64,000 nt of DNA from contig NZ_FNMZ01000004.1 of the NCBI RefSeq assembly GCF_900106695.1, positions 186,001 through 250,000 of the forward strand, written 5' to 3'. Source of the stretch: Albimonas donghaensis. Lineage in GTDB: Bacteria; Pseudomonadota; Alphaproteobacteria; Rhodobacterales; Rhodobacteraceae. The notes under the pieces were generated by a model. It was not told where the DNA came from. It worked only from the letters and a program-made list of their open reading frames with translations, and ran no database searches. Positions 23,450 through 32,680 of this stretch are shown here, piece after piece. Within the stretch, counting starts at the first letter, position 1; the number at the start of each line of letters is the position of its first letter. Both the position numbers and the translations under genes were made by a program.

Positions 23450-25120
23450 ATGCTCGGCATGATGATGGACGCGCCCCTGCTGCTCTCGGGCCTCATCGAC
23501 TACGCCGCCGACAGCCACGCGAAGCGCGAGGTCGTCAGCCGCGAGCTCGACGGCCATGTCGCCCGCGAGACCTATGCCGAGGCCCGCGACCGCGCCCGCA
23601 AGCTGGCGCAGGGGCTGGAGGCGCTGGGCCTGCAGGAGGGCGAGCGGCTGGGCGTGCTGGCCTGGAACACCCGCGCCTATTTCGAGATGTTCTACGGCGT
23701 GCCCGGCATGGGCGCGGTGCTGCACACCATCAACCCGCGGCTCTACGAGGACCAGCTCGTCTACATCATCAACCACGCCGAGGACGCGTGGTTCGCCTTC
23801 GACGCCGGCTGCATCGACCTGGTGCGCGCCGTGGCCCCGCAGCTGACCACCGTGCGCGGCTGGATCTTCATGGGACCGCGGGAGGCGCTGCCCGACGACC
23901 TGAACCTCGCCCGCGTCGAGTTCTACGAGGAGATCCTCGCCGCCCAGCCCGGCGGCGGCGAATGGCCGGAGTTCGACGAGAACCGGGCGGCGATGATCTG
24001 CTACACCTCGGGCACCACGGGGAACCCGAAGGGGGTGGTCTATTCGCATCGCTCCATCGTGCTGTCGGTGGTGTTCATGATGCTCGGCGACACGATTTCG
24101 GGCTTCCGCTCCGGCGTGACCGAGACCTTCATGCCCTTCGCCCCGTTGTTCCATGGCGGCGGCTGGTTCGGCCCGTATTCGGCCCCGCTGATGGGCGCGA
24201 ACCTGGTGCTGCCGGGGCGGGATTTCACCGCCACCGCGCTCTATGACCTGCTGGAGGACGAGGGCGTGACCCTGTGCTTCGGCGTGCCGACCATCTGGAT
24301 GATCGTGGTCAACTGGATGAAGGACCACGGAAAAACCTTCTCCACCCTGCGCGCCACGGTGATGTCGGGCGCGAAGCCGCCGCGCGCGCTTCAGGCGGCG
24401 TTGTTCGATCTGGGCGTGGAACCCATGCAGGGCTGGGGGATGACCGAGACGCTGGGCTCGTCGCGCATGGCGCTGATCGGGGGAATGGCGGACCTGTCGC
24501 GCGAAGAGAAACTCGACCGCTACCAGTTCGGCGGGCGGCGGACCTTCGCGACGAAATACCGGCTGGAGGACGATGACGGGAACCCGGTGCCCTTCGACGG
24601 CGTGTCGCGCGGGCATCTGCTGGTGCGCGGGCCGGTGGTGGCGGGCGGCTACCTCAAGCTGGGCGAGGATCCCGAGGGCAGGCGGCCGGGCGAAATGAAG
24701 GACTGGCTGCACACCGGCGACATCGCCATCCTGCACCCCGACGGGCAGATCGAGATCGCCGACCGCTCCAAGGACGTCATCAAGTCGGGGGGCGAGTGGA
24801 TCAGCTCGGTCGAGCTGGAGAACGCCGCCATGGGCCATCCGGAGATCGCAGAGGCCGCGGTCATCGCCATCGCGCATCCCAAATGGCAGGAGCGTCCGCT
24901 GCTGGTCTGCGCGCGGCGCGCCGGCGCGACCGTGACCGGGGCGGAGGTCATCGAATTCCTGCGCGGCCAGGTCGCCGACTGGTGGCTGCCCGACGCGGTG
25001 GAGTTCCTGGACGAGCTGCCCCGCACCGGCACCGGCAAGATCTGGAAACTGAAGATCCGCGACGCGTTCGAGGGCTATGAGCTGCCGCTGACCGCCGCCG
25101 GCGGGACGGCCCCGGCATGA
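23450..25120 (+). CDS. Medium/long-chain acyl-CoA synthetase (AlkK-like ANL ligase)
   Basis: A 556-residue AMP-forming ligase. Motifs are [19 protein letters not shown] (P-loop), [12 protein letters not shown] (A5), [15 protein letters not shown] and [14 protein letters not shown] (A8 hinge), and [14 protein letters not shown] (A10 lysine). The SGGEWISS wording and the [18 protein letters not shown] segment are typical of AlkK-type medium/long-chain fatty-acyl-CoA ligases. I chose the ATG at 23450 because GGGAGGA precedes it and residues before it are low complexity. It leads a five-gene plus operon and its stop overlaps the AtuA-like start by 4 nt, so the two products are probably needed together. 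Confidence 0.9.
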   Translation: MLGMMMDAPLLLSGLIDYAADSHAKREVVSRELDGHVARETYAEARDRARKLAQGLEALGLQEGERLGVLAWNTRAYFEMFYGVPGMGAVLHTINPRLYEDQLVYIINHAEDAWFAFDAGCIDLVRAVAPQLTTVRGWIFMGPREALPDDLNLARVEFYEEILAAQPGGGEWPEFDENRAAMICYTSGTTGNPKGVVYSHRSIVLSVVFMMLGDTISGFRSGVTETFMPFAPLFHGGGWFGPYSAPLMGANLVLPGRDFTATALYDLLEDEGVTLCFGVPTIWMIVVNWMKDHGKTFSTLRATVMSGAKPPRALQAALFDLGVEPMQGWGMTETLGSSRMALIGGMADLSREEKLDRYQFGGRRTFATKYRLEDDDGNPVPFDGVSRGHLLVRGPVVAGGYLKLGEDPEGRRPGEMKDWLHTGDIAILHPDGQIEIADRSKDVIKSGGEWISSVELENAAMGHPEIAEAAVIAIAHPKWQERPLLVCARRAGATVTGAEVIEFLRGQVADWWLPDAVEFLDELPRTGTGKIWKLKIRDAFEGYELPLTAAGGTAPA

Positions 25121-26928
25121 GCGCCCCCGCCACGCCGCTGCGCATCGGCGGCGCCACCGGCTACTGGGGCGACAGCGGCATGGCCACGCCGCAATTCCTG
25201 AAGGCCGGGGCGGTGGACGCCATCGTCTTCGACTATCTCGCCGAGATCACGCTTTCGATCATGGCCCGCGCCCGCGCCACCGACCCCGCGATGGGCTATG
25301 CGCGGGACTTCGTGACCGCGGTGCTGAAGCCCAACCTGGCCGAGATCGCGCGGCAGGGGGTCAGGATCGTCTCCAACGCCGGGGGCATGAACCCCGAGGC
25401 CTGCGCCGACGCCGTGCGCGACCTGATCGCGAAGGAAGGACTGGGGCTGAAGGTGGCCGTGGTCTCCGGCGACGACCTGGTGGCGAAGGCGGACACGCTG
25501 GAGGCGCATGAGATGTTCTCGGGCGCGCCCTTCCCGGACCCCGCGAAGATCGCCTCGATCAACGCCTATCTCGGGGCCGCGCCCATCGCCGCGGCGCTGC
25601 GGGCGGGGGCGGATTTCGTGATCACGGGGCGGGTCGCCGACAGCGCCGTGACGCTGGGCCTGTGCATGGCGCATTTCGGCTGGGGGGCGGAGGACTGGGA
25701 CCGGCTGTCGGCCGGCACGCTCGCGGGCCATATCCTCGAATGCGGGGCGCAGGCGACCGGGGGGAACTTCACCGACTGGGAGGAGATCGCGGGGACCATG
25801 GCCGACATCGGCTATCCCGTCGCCGAAATCGCCCCCGACGGAACCTTCGACGTGACCAAGCCGGAGGGGACGGGGGGCCGCGTCTCGGTCGGGACGGTGG
25901 CCGAGCAGATGCTCTACGAGATCGGGGACCCGCAGGCCTACCTGGTCCCTGACGTGGCCTGCGATTTCTCCGCCGTGCGGCTGGAGGAGATCGCCCCGGA
26001 CCGGGTCCGGGTGACCGGGGCGAAGGGCCTGCCGGGGCCGGCGACGCTGAAGGTCTCCTGCACCTGGATGGACGGGTTTCGCGGCGGAATGCTGTGGACC
26101 TTCGCGGGGCCGGGATCGGACCGCAAGGCGCGGGCCTTCGGGGCGGCGGCGCTGACCCGGGCGCAGGGCGCGCTGCGGGCCTCCAATCTCGGGGATTTCT
26201 CGGAAACCTCGATCGAGGTCATCGGCGCCGACAGCCAGTATGGCGATTTCGGCCAGGCCGGGGCGCCGCGGGAAGTGGTGCTGAAGCTGGCCGCGCGGCA
26301 TCCGGACAAGGCCGGGATCGGGCTGCTGATCAAGGAGGTGACGGGCCTGGGGCTCGCCGGGCCTCCGGGCCTGTCGGGCTTCGCGGGGGGGCGGCCGAAG
26401 CCGTCGCCGGTGCTGCGGCTGTTCTCCTTCGTGATCCCGCGCGAGGCGGTCCCGGCCGAGGTGCTGCTGGAGGGCGCGCCCGTCCCCCTGCCCGCCCCGC
26501 CCGAGACGGTCTTCGCCGCCGCCGACATCGTCCGCCCCCCGGCGCCCCCGGCCCCGACCGAGCCCGCCGACGCCGCCGTGCCGCTGATGGCGCTGGCCTG
26601 GGGGCGGTCGGGGGACAAGGGCGACAAGGCCAATATCGGGATCATCGCCCGGCGCCCCGAATACCTGCCCTGGCTCTGGGCCGCCCTGACGCCCGAGGTC
26701 GTGGCCGCCCGCTTCGCCCATTTCGTGACGGGCGGGGTCGACCGCTTCCTGCTGCCCGGCCCACCCGCCATCAACTTCCTGCTGCACGAGGCGCTGGGCG
26801 GCGGCGGCGTGGCGAGCCTGCGCAACGACCCGCAGGCCAAGGCCTGGGCGCAGCTTCTGCTCGACATGCCGATCCCCGTGCCCCGCGCGCTCGCCGACAG
26901 CCTCACCGGAACCGGACCCGCTTCATGA
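25117..26928 (+). CDS. AtuA-family (DUF1446) acyclic terpene utilization protein
   Basis: A 603-residue protein of the AtuA/DUF1446 family. It begins with LRIGGATGYWGDSGMA, the glycine-rich family start, and has the conserved IVSNAGGMNPEAC and FVITGRVADSAVTLG segments in the large domain (residues 1-450). The last 110 residues (LMALAWGRSGDKGDKANIG onwards) form the AtuA-like C-terminal domain, which in some genomes is a separate protein. AtuA is required for citronellol/geraniol use in Pseudomonas, but its biochemical role is not known. It overlaps the ligase and crotonase genes by 4 nt each. With the AtuC-like carboxyltransferase at 15.5-17 kb it points to a branched or terpenoid acyl-CoA pathway. 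Confidence 0.9.
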   Translation: MSAPATPLRIGGATGYWGDSGMATPQFLKAGAVDAIVFDYLAEITLSIMARARATDPAMGYARDFVTAVLKPNLAEIARQGVRIVSNAGGMNPEACADAVRDLIAKEGLGLKVAVVSGDDLVAKADTLEAHEMFSGAPFPDPAKIASINAYLGAAPIAAALRAGADFVITGRVADSAVTLGLCMAHFGWGAEDWDRLSAGTLAGHILECGAQATGGNFTDWEEIAGTMADIGYPVAEIAPDGTFDVTKPEGTGGRVSVGTVAEQMLYEIGDPQAYLVPDVACDFSAVRLEEIAPDRVRVTGAKGLPGPATLKVSCTWMDGFRGGMLWTFAGPGSDRKARAFGAAALTRAQGALRASNLGDFSETSIEVIGADSQYGDFGQAGAPREVVLKLAARHPDKAGIGLLIKEVTGLGLAGPPGLSGFAGGRPKPSPVLRLFSFVIPREAVPAEVLLEGAPVPLPAPPETVFAAADIVRPPAPPAPTEPADAAVPLMALAWGRSGDKGDKANIGIIARRPEYLPWLWAALTPEVVAARFAHFVTGGVDRFLLPGPPAINFLLHEALGGGGVASLRNDPQAKAWAQLLLDMPIPVPRALADSLTGTGPAS

Positions 26929-27740
26929 CCACGCTGCCCAAGACCGAGACCCTTCGCCTGACGCTTGACGAGGGATGGCTGACCATCCTTCTCGACCGGC
27001 CCGAGAGCCGCAACGCACTTTCCAACCAGATGGCCGACGAGATCACCGCCACCTTCCACGCCATCGCCGACGACCGGACCGTGCGCGGCGTGACCCTGCG
27101 CGGCGCCAACGGAACCTTCTGCTCGGGCGGGGACCTCAAGGGGTTCAAGTCGGACCTGCAGGGCGGCGACGGCGGCGTGGCGGCGGCGGCCGCGGCCAAC
27201 GCCAAGGGCGGGGAGCTTTACGACCTGATCAACGAGGCCCCCCAGCCGGTGATCGCGCTGGTCGAGGGCGCGGCCATGGCCGGGGGGCTCGGCATGGTGT
27301 GCTGCGCCGACCTGGTGGCGGTGACGGCGGACAGCAAATACGCGCTGACCGAGACGCGGCTCGGCTTCCCCCCCGCCCAGATCGCCCATTTCGTGGTGGA
27401 GCGCGTCGGGCTCGCCGCCGCCCGCCGCCTGACCCTGACCGCCGCCCGCTTCGACGGGCGGGAGGCCGGGCGCATCGGGGTGGCCGACGCGGTGGTGGCG
27501 GACGCCGCGGGGCTGGAGGCGCAGGAGGCCGCGTGGCGGGCCGACATCCTCTCCGCCGCGCCCAACGCCAACGCCTGGACCAAGCGGCTGCTGTTCTCCT
27601 CGCGCCGGCTGTCGCGCGCCGACCAGCGCGCGCTCGCCGGCCAGGGGTTCGGCGAATGCCTGATGGGCCCCGAAGGGCGCGAGGGCGTCGCCTCCTTCAT
27701 CGAGAAACGCCGCCCCTCCTGGGCGCCGGCGAAACGCTGA
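26925..27740 (+). CDS. Enoyl-CoA hydratase-family protein, AtuE/LiuC-like
   Basis: A 271-residue crotonase-fold protein. The glutamate equivalent to Glu164 of rat enoyl-CoA hydratase is Glu143 (ALTETRLGFPP), but the Glu144 equivalent is Gly123 (AGGLGMVCCAD). The same pattern, with the following PPAQIAHFVV, occurs in methylglutaconyl-CoA and isohexenylglutaconyl-CoA hydratases (LiuC, AtuE), as I recall those families. It would hydrate the product of a MccAB/AtuCF-type carboxylase, which fits the alpha/beta pair at 13.5-17 kb. The start overlaps the AtuA-like stop by 4 nt. Assignment to leucine or terpene degradation is inference. Confidence 0.86.
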   Translation: MTTLPKTETLRLTLDEGWLTILLDRPESRNALSNQMADEITATFHAIADDRTVRGVTLRGANGTFCSGGDLKGFKSDLQGGDGGVAAAAAANAKGGELYDLINEAPQPVIALVEGAAMAGGLGMVCCADLVAVTADSKYALTETRLGFPPAQIAHFVVERVGLAAARRLTLTAARFDGREAGRIGVADAVVADAAGLEAQEAAWRADILSAAPNANAWTKRLLFSSRRLSRADQRALAGQGFGECLMGPEGREGVASFIEKRRPSWAPAKR

Positions 27741-27759
27741 GATCCGAAAGGCTCCCCCC

Positions 27760-28908
27760 ATGAAAAACGTGCTGTGCGAGACGCTGGGCGTCGAATTCCC
27801 GCTTTTCGCCTTTTCCCATTGCCGGGACGTGGTGGCCGAGGTCACGCGGGCCGGCGGCATGGGCGTGCTGGGCATCGTGTCGATGTCGCCCGAGCAGCTG
27901 GAGGCCGAGCTGAGCTGGATCGACGAACGGGTCGACGGCAAGCCCTACGGCGTCGACCTGATCGTGCCCTCCAAGTTCATCGGCAAATCCGAGGGCGACG
28001 GCCGCGCGCCCGACCCCGCGCAGGTGCTGGCCGGCCTGCCGGAGGAGCACCGCGCCTTCGCGGCCGAGCTTCTGAAGGCCTCGGGCCTCGACCCCGACAT
28101 CCCCGACGCCGACCGGATCGCGCGCATGCGCTCGGGCGCCAACATGACCGCGGAGGGCGCGCATGCGATGATGGACGTGGCCTTCTCCCACCCCATCAAG
28201 CTGATCGCCAACGCGCTGGGCGTGCCGCCGAAGGAGATGCTGGACCGCGGCAAGGCCGAGGGCGTGCCGGTGGCGGCGCTGGTCGGCACGAAGGAGCACG
28301 CGATCCGCCAGGCCTCCGCCGGGGTCGACGTGATCGTGGCGGCGGGGGGCGAGGCCGGCGGGCATTGCGGGTCGATCTCCACCATGGTCCTCGTGCCCGA
28401 AGTGGTCGAGGCGATGAAGGATTTCGGCAACCGCCCGGTGCTGGCGGCGGGCGGGATCGTCACGGGGCGGCAGATGGCGGCCTCGATGGCCATGGGGGCC
28501 GCGGGGGCGTGGTGCGGCTCGGTCTGGCTGACCACGGCGGAGGCCGAGACCAACGCCGCGGTCAAGGCCAAGATGCTGACCGCCAGCTCCTCCGACACGG
28601 TGCGCAGCCGGGCGCGGACCGGCAAGCATTCGCGCCAGCTCCGCTCGCCCTGGACCGACGCGTGGGAGCGCGAGGGCGCCCCCGACCCGCTGGGCATGCC
28701 CCTGCAATCCCTGATATCCGAACCGGCGCTGGCGCGGATCAACAAGATGGCCGATGCCGGGCACGAGGGCGCGCAGGCGCTGGCCACCTACTGGGTGGGC
28801 CAGGGCGTGGGCCTGATGAACGAGGCCATGACCTGCCGACAGGTGGTCGAGGGCTTCATGGAGGATTTCGCCGGCGCGCATGAGACGCTCGCCGCGTGTT
28901 TCGATTAA
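27760..28908 (+). CDS. Nitronate monooxygenase-like FMN protein (NPD family)
   Basis: A 382-residue TIM-barrel flavoprotein of the 2-nitropropane dioxygenase/nitronate monooxygenase family. The N-terminal GVEFPLFAFSHCRDVVAEV, the middle IVAAGGEAGGHCGSIST (FMN phosphate and the conserved Gly/His) and PVLAAGGIVTGRQMAASMAMGA are recognisable. The family also includes enoyl reductase-like and unknown flavoenzymes that occur in acyl-CoA clusters, so true nitronate oxidation is not implied. AAAGG lies upstream of the ATG. It follows the crotonase gene by 19 nt in the same operon. Confidence 0.85.
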   Translation: MKNVLCETLGVEFPLFAFSHCRDVVAEVTRAGGMGVLGIVSMSPEQLEAELSWIDERVDGKPYGVDLIVPSKFIGKSEGDGRAPDPAQVLAGLPEEHRAFAAELLKASGLDPDIPDADRIARMRSGANMTAEGAHAMMDVAFSHPIKLIANALGVPPKEMLDRGKAEGVPVAALVGTKEHAIRQASAGVDVIVAAGGEAGGHCGSISTMVLVPEVVEAMKDFGNRPVLAAGGIVTGRQMAASMAMGAAGAWCGSVWLTTAEAETNAAVKAKMLTASSSDTVRSRARTGKHSRQLRSPWTDAWEREGAPDPLGMPLQSLISEPALARINKMADAGHEGAQALATYWVGQGVGLMNEAMTCRQVVEGFMEDFAGAHETLAACFD

Positions 28909-28923
28909 GGGAGAGGACCCCGC

Positions 28924-29724
28924 ATGGAACAGGCCGAGGATTTCCGGGCCGAGAGCCGGGCGCTGCATGCGCTGATCGCCCCGCTGGACGGCGCGGCGAT
29001 GGCGCAGCCCACCGCCTTCAAGGGCTGGACCATCGACGCGGTGATCCAGCATCTGCATTTCTTCAACCAGGCCGTGATCCTGTCGATCCGCGACCCGGAG
29101 GGGATGGCGACCTTCCTCGCCCCCCTGCGCGCGGCGATGGCGGGCGGGCGGACCATGGTGGACTACACCAACGAGGCGCTGGACGGGCTGACCGGCCCCG
29201 CGCTGGTCGCGACCTGGGCCGAGACCTGCGAGGCCACCGCCGACGCCTTCCTGGGCGTCGATCCCAAGGCGCGGCTGAAATGGGCGGGGCCGGACATGTC
29301 GGCGCGGTCCTCCATCACCGCGCGGCTGATGGAGACCTGGGCCCATGGGCAGGAGATCTACGACCAGCTGGGCGTGGTGCGCGAGGACGCGGACCGGATC
29401 AGGAACATCGCCGTGCTGGGGGTGAACACCTACGGCTGGACCTTCGCCAACCGCGAGGAGACCCCGCCGGAGCCCAAGCCCTTCGTGCGGCTCGACGCGC
29501 CCTCCGGCGCGGTGTGGGAGTTCGGGGAGCCGTCGGAGAGCGAGCGGGTCGAGGGTTCGGCCACCGAGTTCTGCCAGGTCGTCGCCCAGACCCGGAACAT
29601 CGCCGACACCTCGCTGAAGACCACCGGGCCGAACGCGACGCGCTGGATGGCGATCGCGCAATGCTTCGCCGGCAAGCCCGAAACGCCCCCGGCGCCGGGC
29701 GTGCGGGGCATCCGCAAGGGCTGA
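28924..29724 (+). CDS. TIGR03084-type DinB/MDMPI-fold metal-binding protein
   Basis: A 266-residue protein that I assign to the TIGR03084 family, with an N-terminal four-helix DinB/mycothiol-dependent-maleylpyruvate-isomerase-like domain. Metal-ligand candidates are the histidines of IQHLHFFNQ (about residue 42-44) and of METWAHGQEIYD (about 143), and the GWTIDAVIQHL segment typical of the fold. The role is unknown; such folds often use metal plus a thiol cofactor for isomerisation or hydrolysis. It is the last gene of the ligase/AtuA/crotonase/NPD operon, 15 nt after the flavoprotein gene, with GAGAGGA upstream. Confidence 0.8.
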   Translation: MEQAEDFRAESRALHALIAPLDGAAMAQPTAFKGWTIDAVIQHLHFFNQAVILSIRDPEGMATFLAPLRAAMAGGRTMVDYTNEALDGLTGPALVATWAETCEATADAFLGVDPKARLKWAGPDMSARSSITARLMETWAHGQEIYDQLGVVREDADRIRNIAVLGVNTYGWTFANREETPPEPKPFVRLDAPSGAVWEFGEPSESERVEGSATEFCQVVAQTRNIADTSLKTTGPNATRWMAIAQCFAGKPETPPAPGVRGIRKG

Positions 29725-30072
29725 GGGGGCTGGGGCGGTGGCGGTGGTGGGGGGCGGGGGATGGCGGTCGAAGCCCCCCGCCCTGCCCGGCGGTCGTGGC
29801 GGGATGGCGCCCCGTCGCGGGGGCCCGCGCAGGGTTTCGGGGGCGAGCCCCCGGCGATTCGCGTCGCCGCGCGCGTTCATTCGCCTGCAAACAAGGACAT
29901 GGCGGACCCTGATGTCAGGGGCACGCGCCGCCGGCCGGCTTCCCGGCCCCATCGCGCGCAAAAAGCGCCCCGCGCCGGCCCGCCCGCGACAACGCGCCTT
30001 GCCCGGCCGTCGTCAGGGCGTCATTCAGAAATCCTAACGTCCCGCGCGCTTCAACAGACCACGGAGACCGTC
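29725..30072. other. Intergenic region between the AtuA operon and the ABC importer
   Basis: This 348-nt stretch is extremely G/C-rich with strand-biased G runs. CGGGGG and CCCCCG with a CGAG loop form a 16-nt hairpin at 29838-29853, a weak terminator candidate for the upstream operon. The last 70 nt are less GC-rich (TTCAGAAATCCTAACG at 30024-30039) and may contain the ABC operon promoter, but no clear box pair was found. Confidence 0.5.
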
Positions 30073-31557
30073 ATGCGCCTGCAACCGCTCCTCCTCGCCG
30101 CCGGCCTCGCGGCCGCCGCGGCGCTCGCCGCCCAGCCGGGTCTCGCGCAGGATCGCGTGTCCATCGGGCTCCAGCAGGAGCCGACGGTGCTCGACCCCAC
30201 GGCGGATGCGACGGCCTCCATCGACTCGATGCTGGCCCACAACGTCTACCAGAGCCTGGTGCAGGTGAACGAGAAGGGGGAGATCGTCCCCGACCTCGCC
30301 GCGTCCTGGGAGGTGTCGGAGGACGGGCTGGTCTACACGTTCGCGCTGGTCGAGGGCGCGACCTTCCATGACGGGGCCGAGTTCGGTTCCTCGGACGTGA
30401 AGTTCACCTTCGACCGCGCGATGGCCGAGGACTCGACCAACCCCAGCAAGAGCATCTTCAAGCCCATCGCCTCGGTGGAGACGCCCGACGCCTCGACCGT
30501 CGTGATCACGCTGAGCCAGCCCGACGCCTTCTTCCTGTTCGGGCTGGGGGAGGGCGACGCGTCCATCGTCGATCCGGCCTCGGCCGAGACCAACGCGACC
30601 AACCCGGTGGGCACCGGCCCCTACCGCTTCGCCGGCTGGACCCGCGGCGACCGCATGACGCTGGAGGCGGTGGAGGGCCATCGCGAGGCGTCCCCGGACA
30701 TGATCCGGACCGTGGTCTACCGCTTCATCCCCGACGCGCCGGCGGCGGTGGCGGCCCTGCTGGCCGAGGAGATCGACGCCTTCCCCGGCATGCCCGCGCC
30801 CGAGACGCTGGCCCAGTTCGAGGCCGATCCCCGCTTCACCGTCGCGGTGGGCTCGACCGAAGGCGAGGTGATCCTGGCGCTGAACAATTCGCGCCCGCCC
30901 TTCGACGACCTCAAGGTGCGGCAGGCGGTGGCCCATGCCATCGACCGGCAGGCGATCATCGACGGCGCCTATTACGGCTACGGCACGCCCATCGGGTCGT
31001 TCTTCCCCCCGCATAACGCGGCCTACGTGGACCTGACGGGGATGTATCCGCATGACCCCGAGAAGGCCCGCGCCCTGCTGGCCGAAGCCGGGAAGGAGGG
31101 GGTGGAGATCACGCTCCGCCTGCCGCATTTCGCCTATGCCAAGCGGTCGGGCGAGATCCTGCAGGGCCAGCTTCAGGCGGCGGGGTTCGAGGCGAAGATC
31201 GAGAACGTGGAATGGGGCTTCTGGATCGGCGAGGTCTACAAGCAGAAGAACTACGACGCGACGGTGATCGCCCATACCTCGCCCAACGACCTGGGCAACT
31301 TCGCGCGCGGGCCGGAATATTTCTACGGCTATGACGATCCCGCCTACACCGAGCTGTGGGCGAAGATCCGCGCCGCGTCGGACCCCGAGACGCTGGCCGA
31401 GCTTCAGGGCGAGGCGCAGCGCCATCTGGCCGAGAACGCGGTGCATGGCTTCCTGTTCCAGCTGCCCAAGCTGGGGGTCTACAAGGCGGGGCTCTCGGGC
31501 TACTGGGCCTCGTCCCCGGTGCTCTACGCGCCGCTGAAGGACCTGCGCTGGAACTGA
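30073..31557 (+). CDS. ABC transporter substrate-binding protein, family 5 (peptide/opine type)
   Basis: A 494-residue periplasmic binding protein of the DppA/OppA family. The signal peptide is MRLQPLLLAAGLAAAAA with cleavage after GLAQ. The family signature is seen in PDLAASWEVSEDGLVYTF, TFHDGAEFGSSDVKFTFDR and the later VRQAVAHAIDRQAII. It should bind a peptide, opine or similar compound in the periplasm. GGAG precedes the ATG. A strong hairpin (31578-31606) separates it from the permease genes, which commonly gives higher expression of the binding protein. The substrate is unknown. Confidence 0.92.
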   Translation: MRLQPLLLAAGLAAAAALAAQPGLAQDRVSIGLQQEPTVLDPTADATASIDSMLAHNVYQSLVQVNEKGEIVPDLAASWEVSEDGLVYTFALVEGATFHDGAEFGSSDVKFTFDRAMAEDSTNPSKSIFKPIASVETPDASTVVITLSQPDAFFLFGLGEGDASIVDPASAETNATNPVGTGPYRFAGWTRGDRMTLEAVEGHREASPDMIRTVVYRFIPDAPAAVAALLAEEIDAFPGMPAPETLAQFEADPRFTVAVGSTEGEVILALNNSRPPFDDLKVRQAVAHAIDRQAIIDGAYYGYGTPIGSFFPPHNAAYVDLTGMYPHDPEKARALLAEAGKEGVEITLRLPHFAYAKRSGEILQGQLQAAGFEAKIENVEWGFWIGEVYKQKNYDATVIAHTSPNDLGNFARGPEYFYGYDDPAYTELWAKIRAASDPETLAELQGEAQRHLAENAVHGFLFQLPKLGVYKAGLSGYWASSPVLYAPLKDLRWN

Positions 31558-31577
31558 GACCCGGCCCGTCCGGCTTG

Positions 31578-31606
31578 CGCGGCGCCTCCGGAAAGGGGGC
31601 GCCGCG
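31578..31606 (+). terminator. Intercistronic hairpin after the binding-protein gene
   Basis: CGCGGCGCC (31578-31586) and GGCGCCGCG (31598-31606) form a perfect 9-bp stem with an 11-nt loop. There is no U tract. Its position between a binding-protein gene and its permeases fits an mRNA-stabilising or attenuating hairpin rather than a full terminator. Confidence 0.55.
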
Positions 31607-31729
31607 TCGACCGGCCCGCGGGTCGGGACGGCCCGCCCGCGGCGCGCGGCCCCGTGGCGCTTGCGGCGCGGGCGCCCGGCCGGCAAGGTCCGGAAAAGCG
31701 CCCCATCCCCGACAAGAGGAGGCCGCCGG

Positions 31730-32680
31730 ATGATCCGGCTGCTGGCCACCCGCATCTCGACGTTGATCGCCACGCTGGCGGTGGTCTCGGCGCTGGTCTT
31801 CGGGGTGATGAACGCCCTGCCCGGCGACCCGACGCTGGTGATCCTGGGCATCGATTCCACGCCCGACGCGCAGGCCGCCCTGCGCGCGCGCTTCGGGCTG
31901 GACGCCCCGCTGGGCGAGCGATACCTGGCCTGGATCGGCGGCGCGCTGACCGGGGATTTCGGGGAGAGCTACAGCTTTTCCGTCCCCGTCTCCGAGCTGA
32001 TCGCGGAGCGGTTGCCGGTCACGCTGCCGCTCGCCCTTCTGGCCATGGTCCTGACCGGGATCGCGGCGCTGGCGCTGGGCGTCGGCGCGGCGCTGCATCA
32101 CGGGCGGCCCGGCGACTGGGCGGCGATGACGCTGAGCCAGTTCGGGATCGCGGTGCCGGCCTTCTGGCTGGCGATCCTGCTGGTCCTGCTGTTCGCCGTG
32201 CATCTGCGCTGGCTGCCGCCGGGCGGGTTTCCGGGCTGGGATGACCCGCTCGCCGCCCTGCGCGCGCTGATCCTGCCCGCCACCGCGCTGGCGCTGGTGC
32301 AGTCGGCGATCCTGGCGCGGGTGACGCGATCCTCGATCCTCGAAGTCATGCGGCTGGACTTCGCCCGCACCGCGCGGGCCAAGGGGCTGAGCCGCGGCCA
32401 GACCATGCGCCGCCACGTGCTGCCCAACGCGCTGATCCCCATCGTCACCATCGTCGGGCTGCAATTCGCCAATCTGGTGACCGGGACCATCGTCATCGAG
32501 AACGTGTTCTACCTGCCCGGCCTCGGCCGGCTGATCCTGCAATCGATCACCAACCGGGACCTGTTCACCGTGCAGGCGCTGGTGCTGTTCTTCGCCACCG
32601 TGGTGGTGCTGGCGAATTTCCTGGTGGACCTCGCCTATATCCTCGTCGATCCGCGGCTGCGCCGCCCGGCCGCGCGATGA
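31730..32680 (+). CDS. ABC transporter permease, DppB/OppB type
   Basis: A 316-residue inner-membrane permease with six predicted helices. The N-terminal helix (LIATLAVVSALVFGVMNALPGDP) and following periplasmic GLDAPLGERYLAWIGGALTGDFG are hallmarks of DppB-type proteins. The cytoplasmic EAA loop is seen in ARTARAKGLSRGQTMRRHVLPNAL, the contact site for the ATPase. GAGGAGG lies 8 nt before the ATG. It pairs with the DppC-type permease, whose start overlaps its stop by 4 nt. Confidence 0.92.
   Translation: MIRLLATRISTLIATLAVVSALVFGVMNALPGDPTLVILGIDSTPDAQAALRARFGLDAPLGERYLAWIGGALTGDFGESYSFSVPVSELIAERLPVTLPLALLAMVLTGIAALALGVGAALHHGRPGDWAAMTLSQFGIAVPAFWLAILLVLLFAVHLRWLPPGGFPGWDDPLAALRALILPATALALVQSAILARVTRSSILEVMRLDFARTARAKGLSRGQTMRRHVLPNALIPIVTIVGLQFANLVTGTIVIENVFYLPGLGRLILQSITNRDLFTVQALVLFFATVVVLANFLVDLAYILVDPRLRRPAAR

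Noticed and set aside
29725-30072. Possible small genes in the G-rich intergenic region
   Set aside because: Open frames there are short, Arg/Pro-rich and lack ribosome-binding sites.
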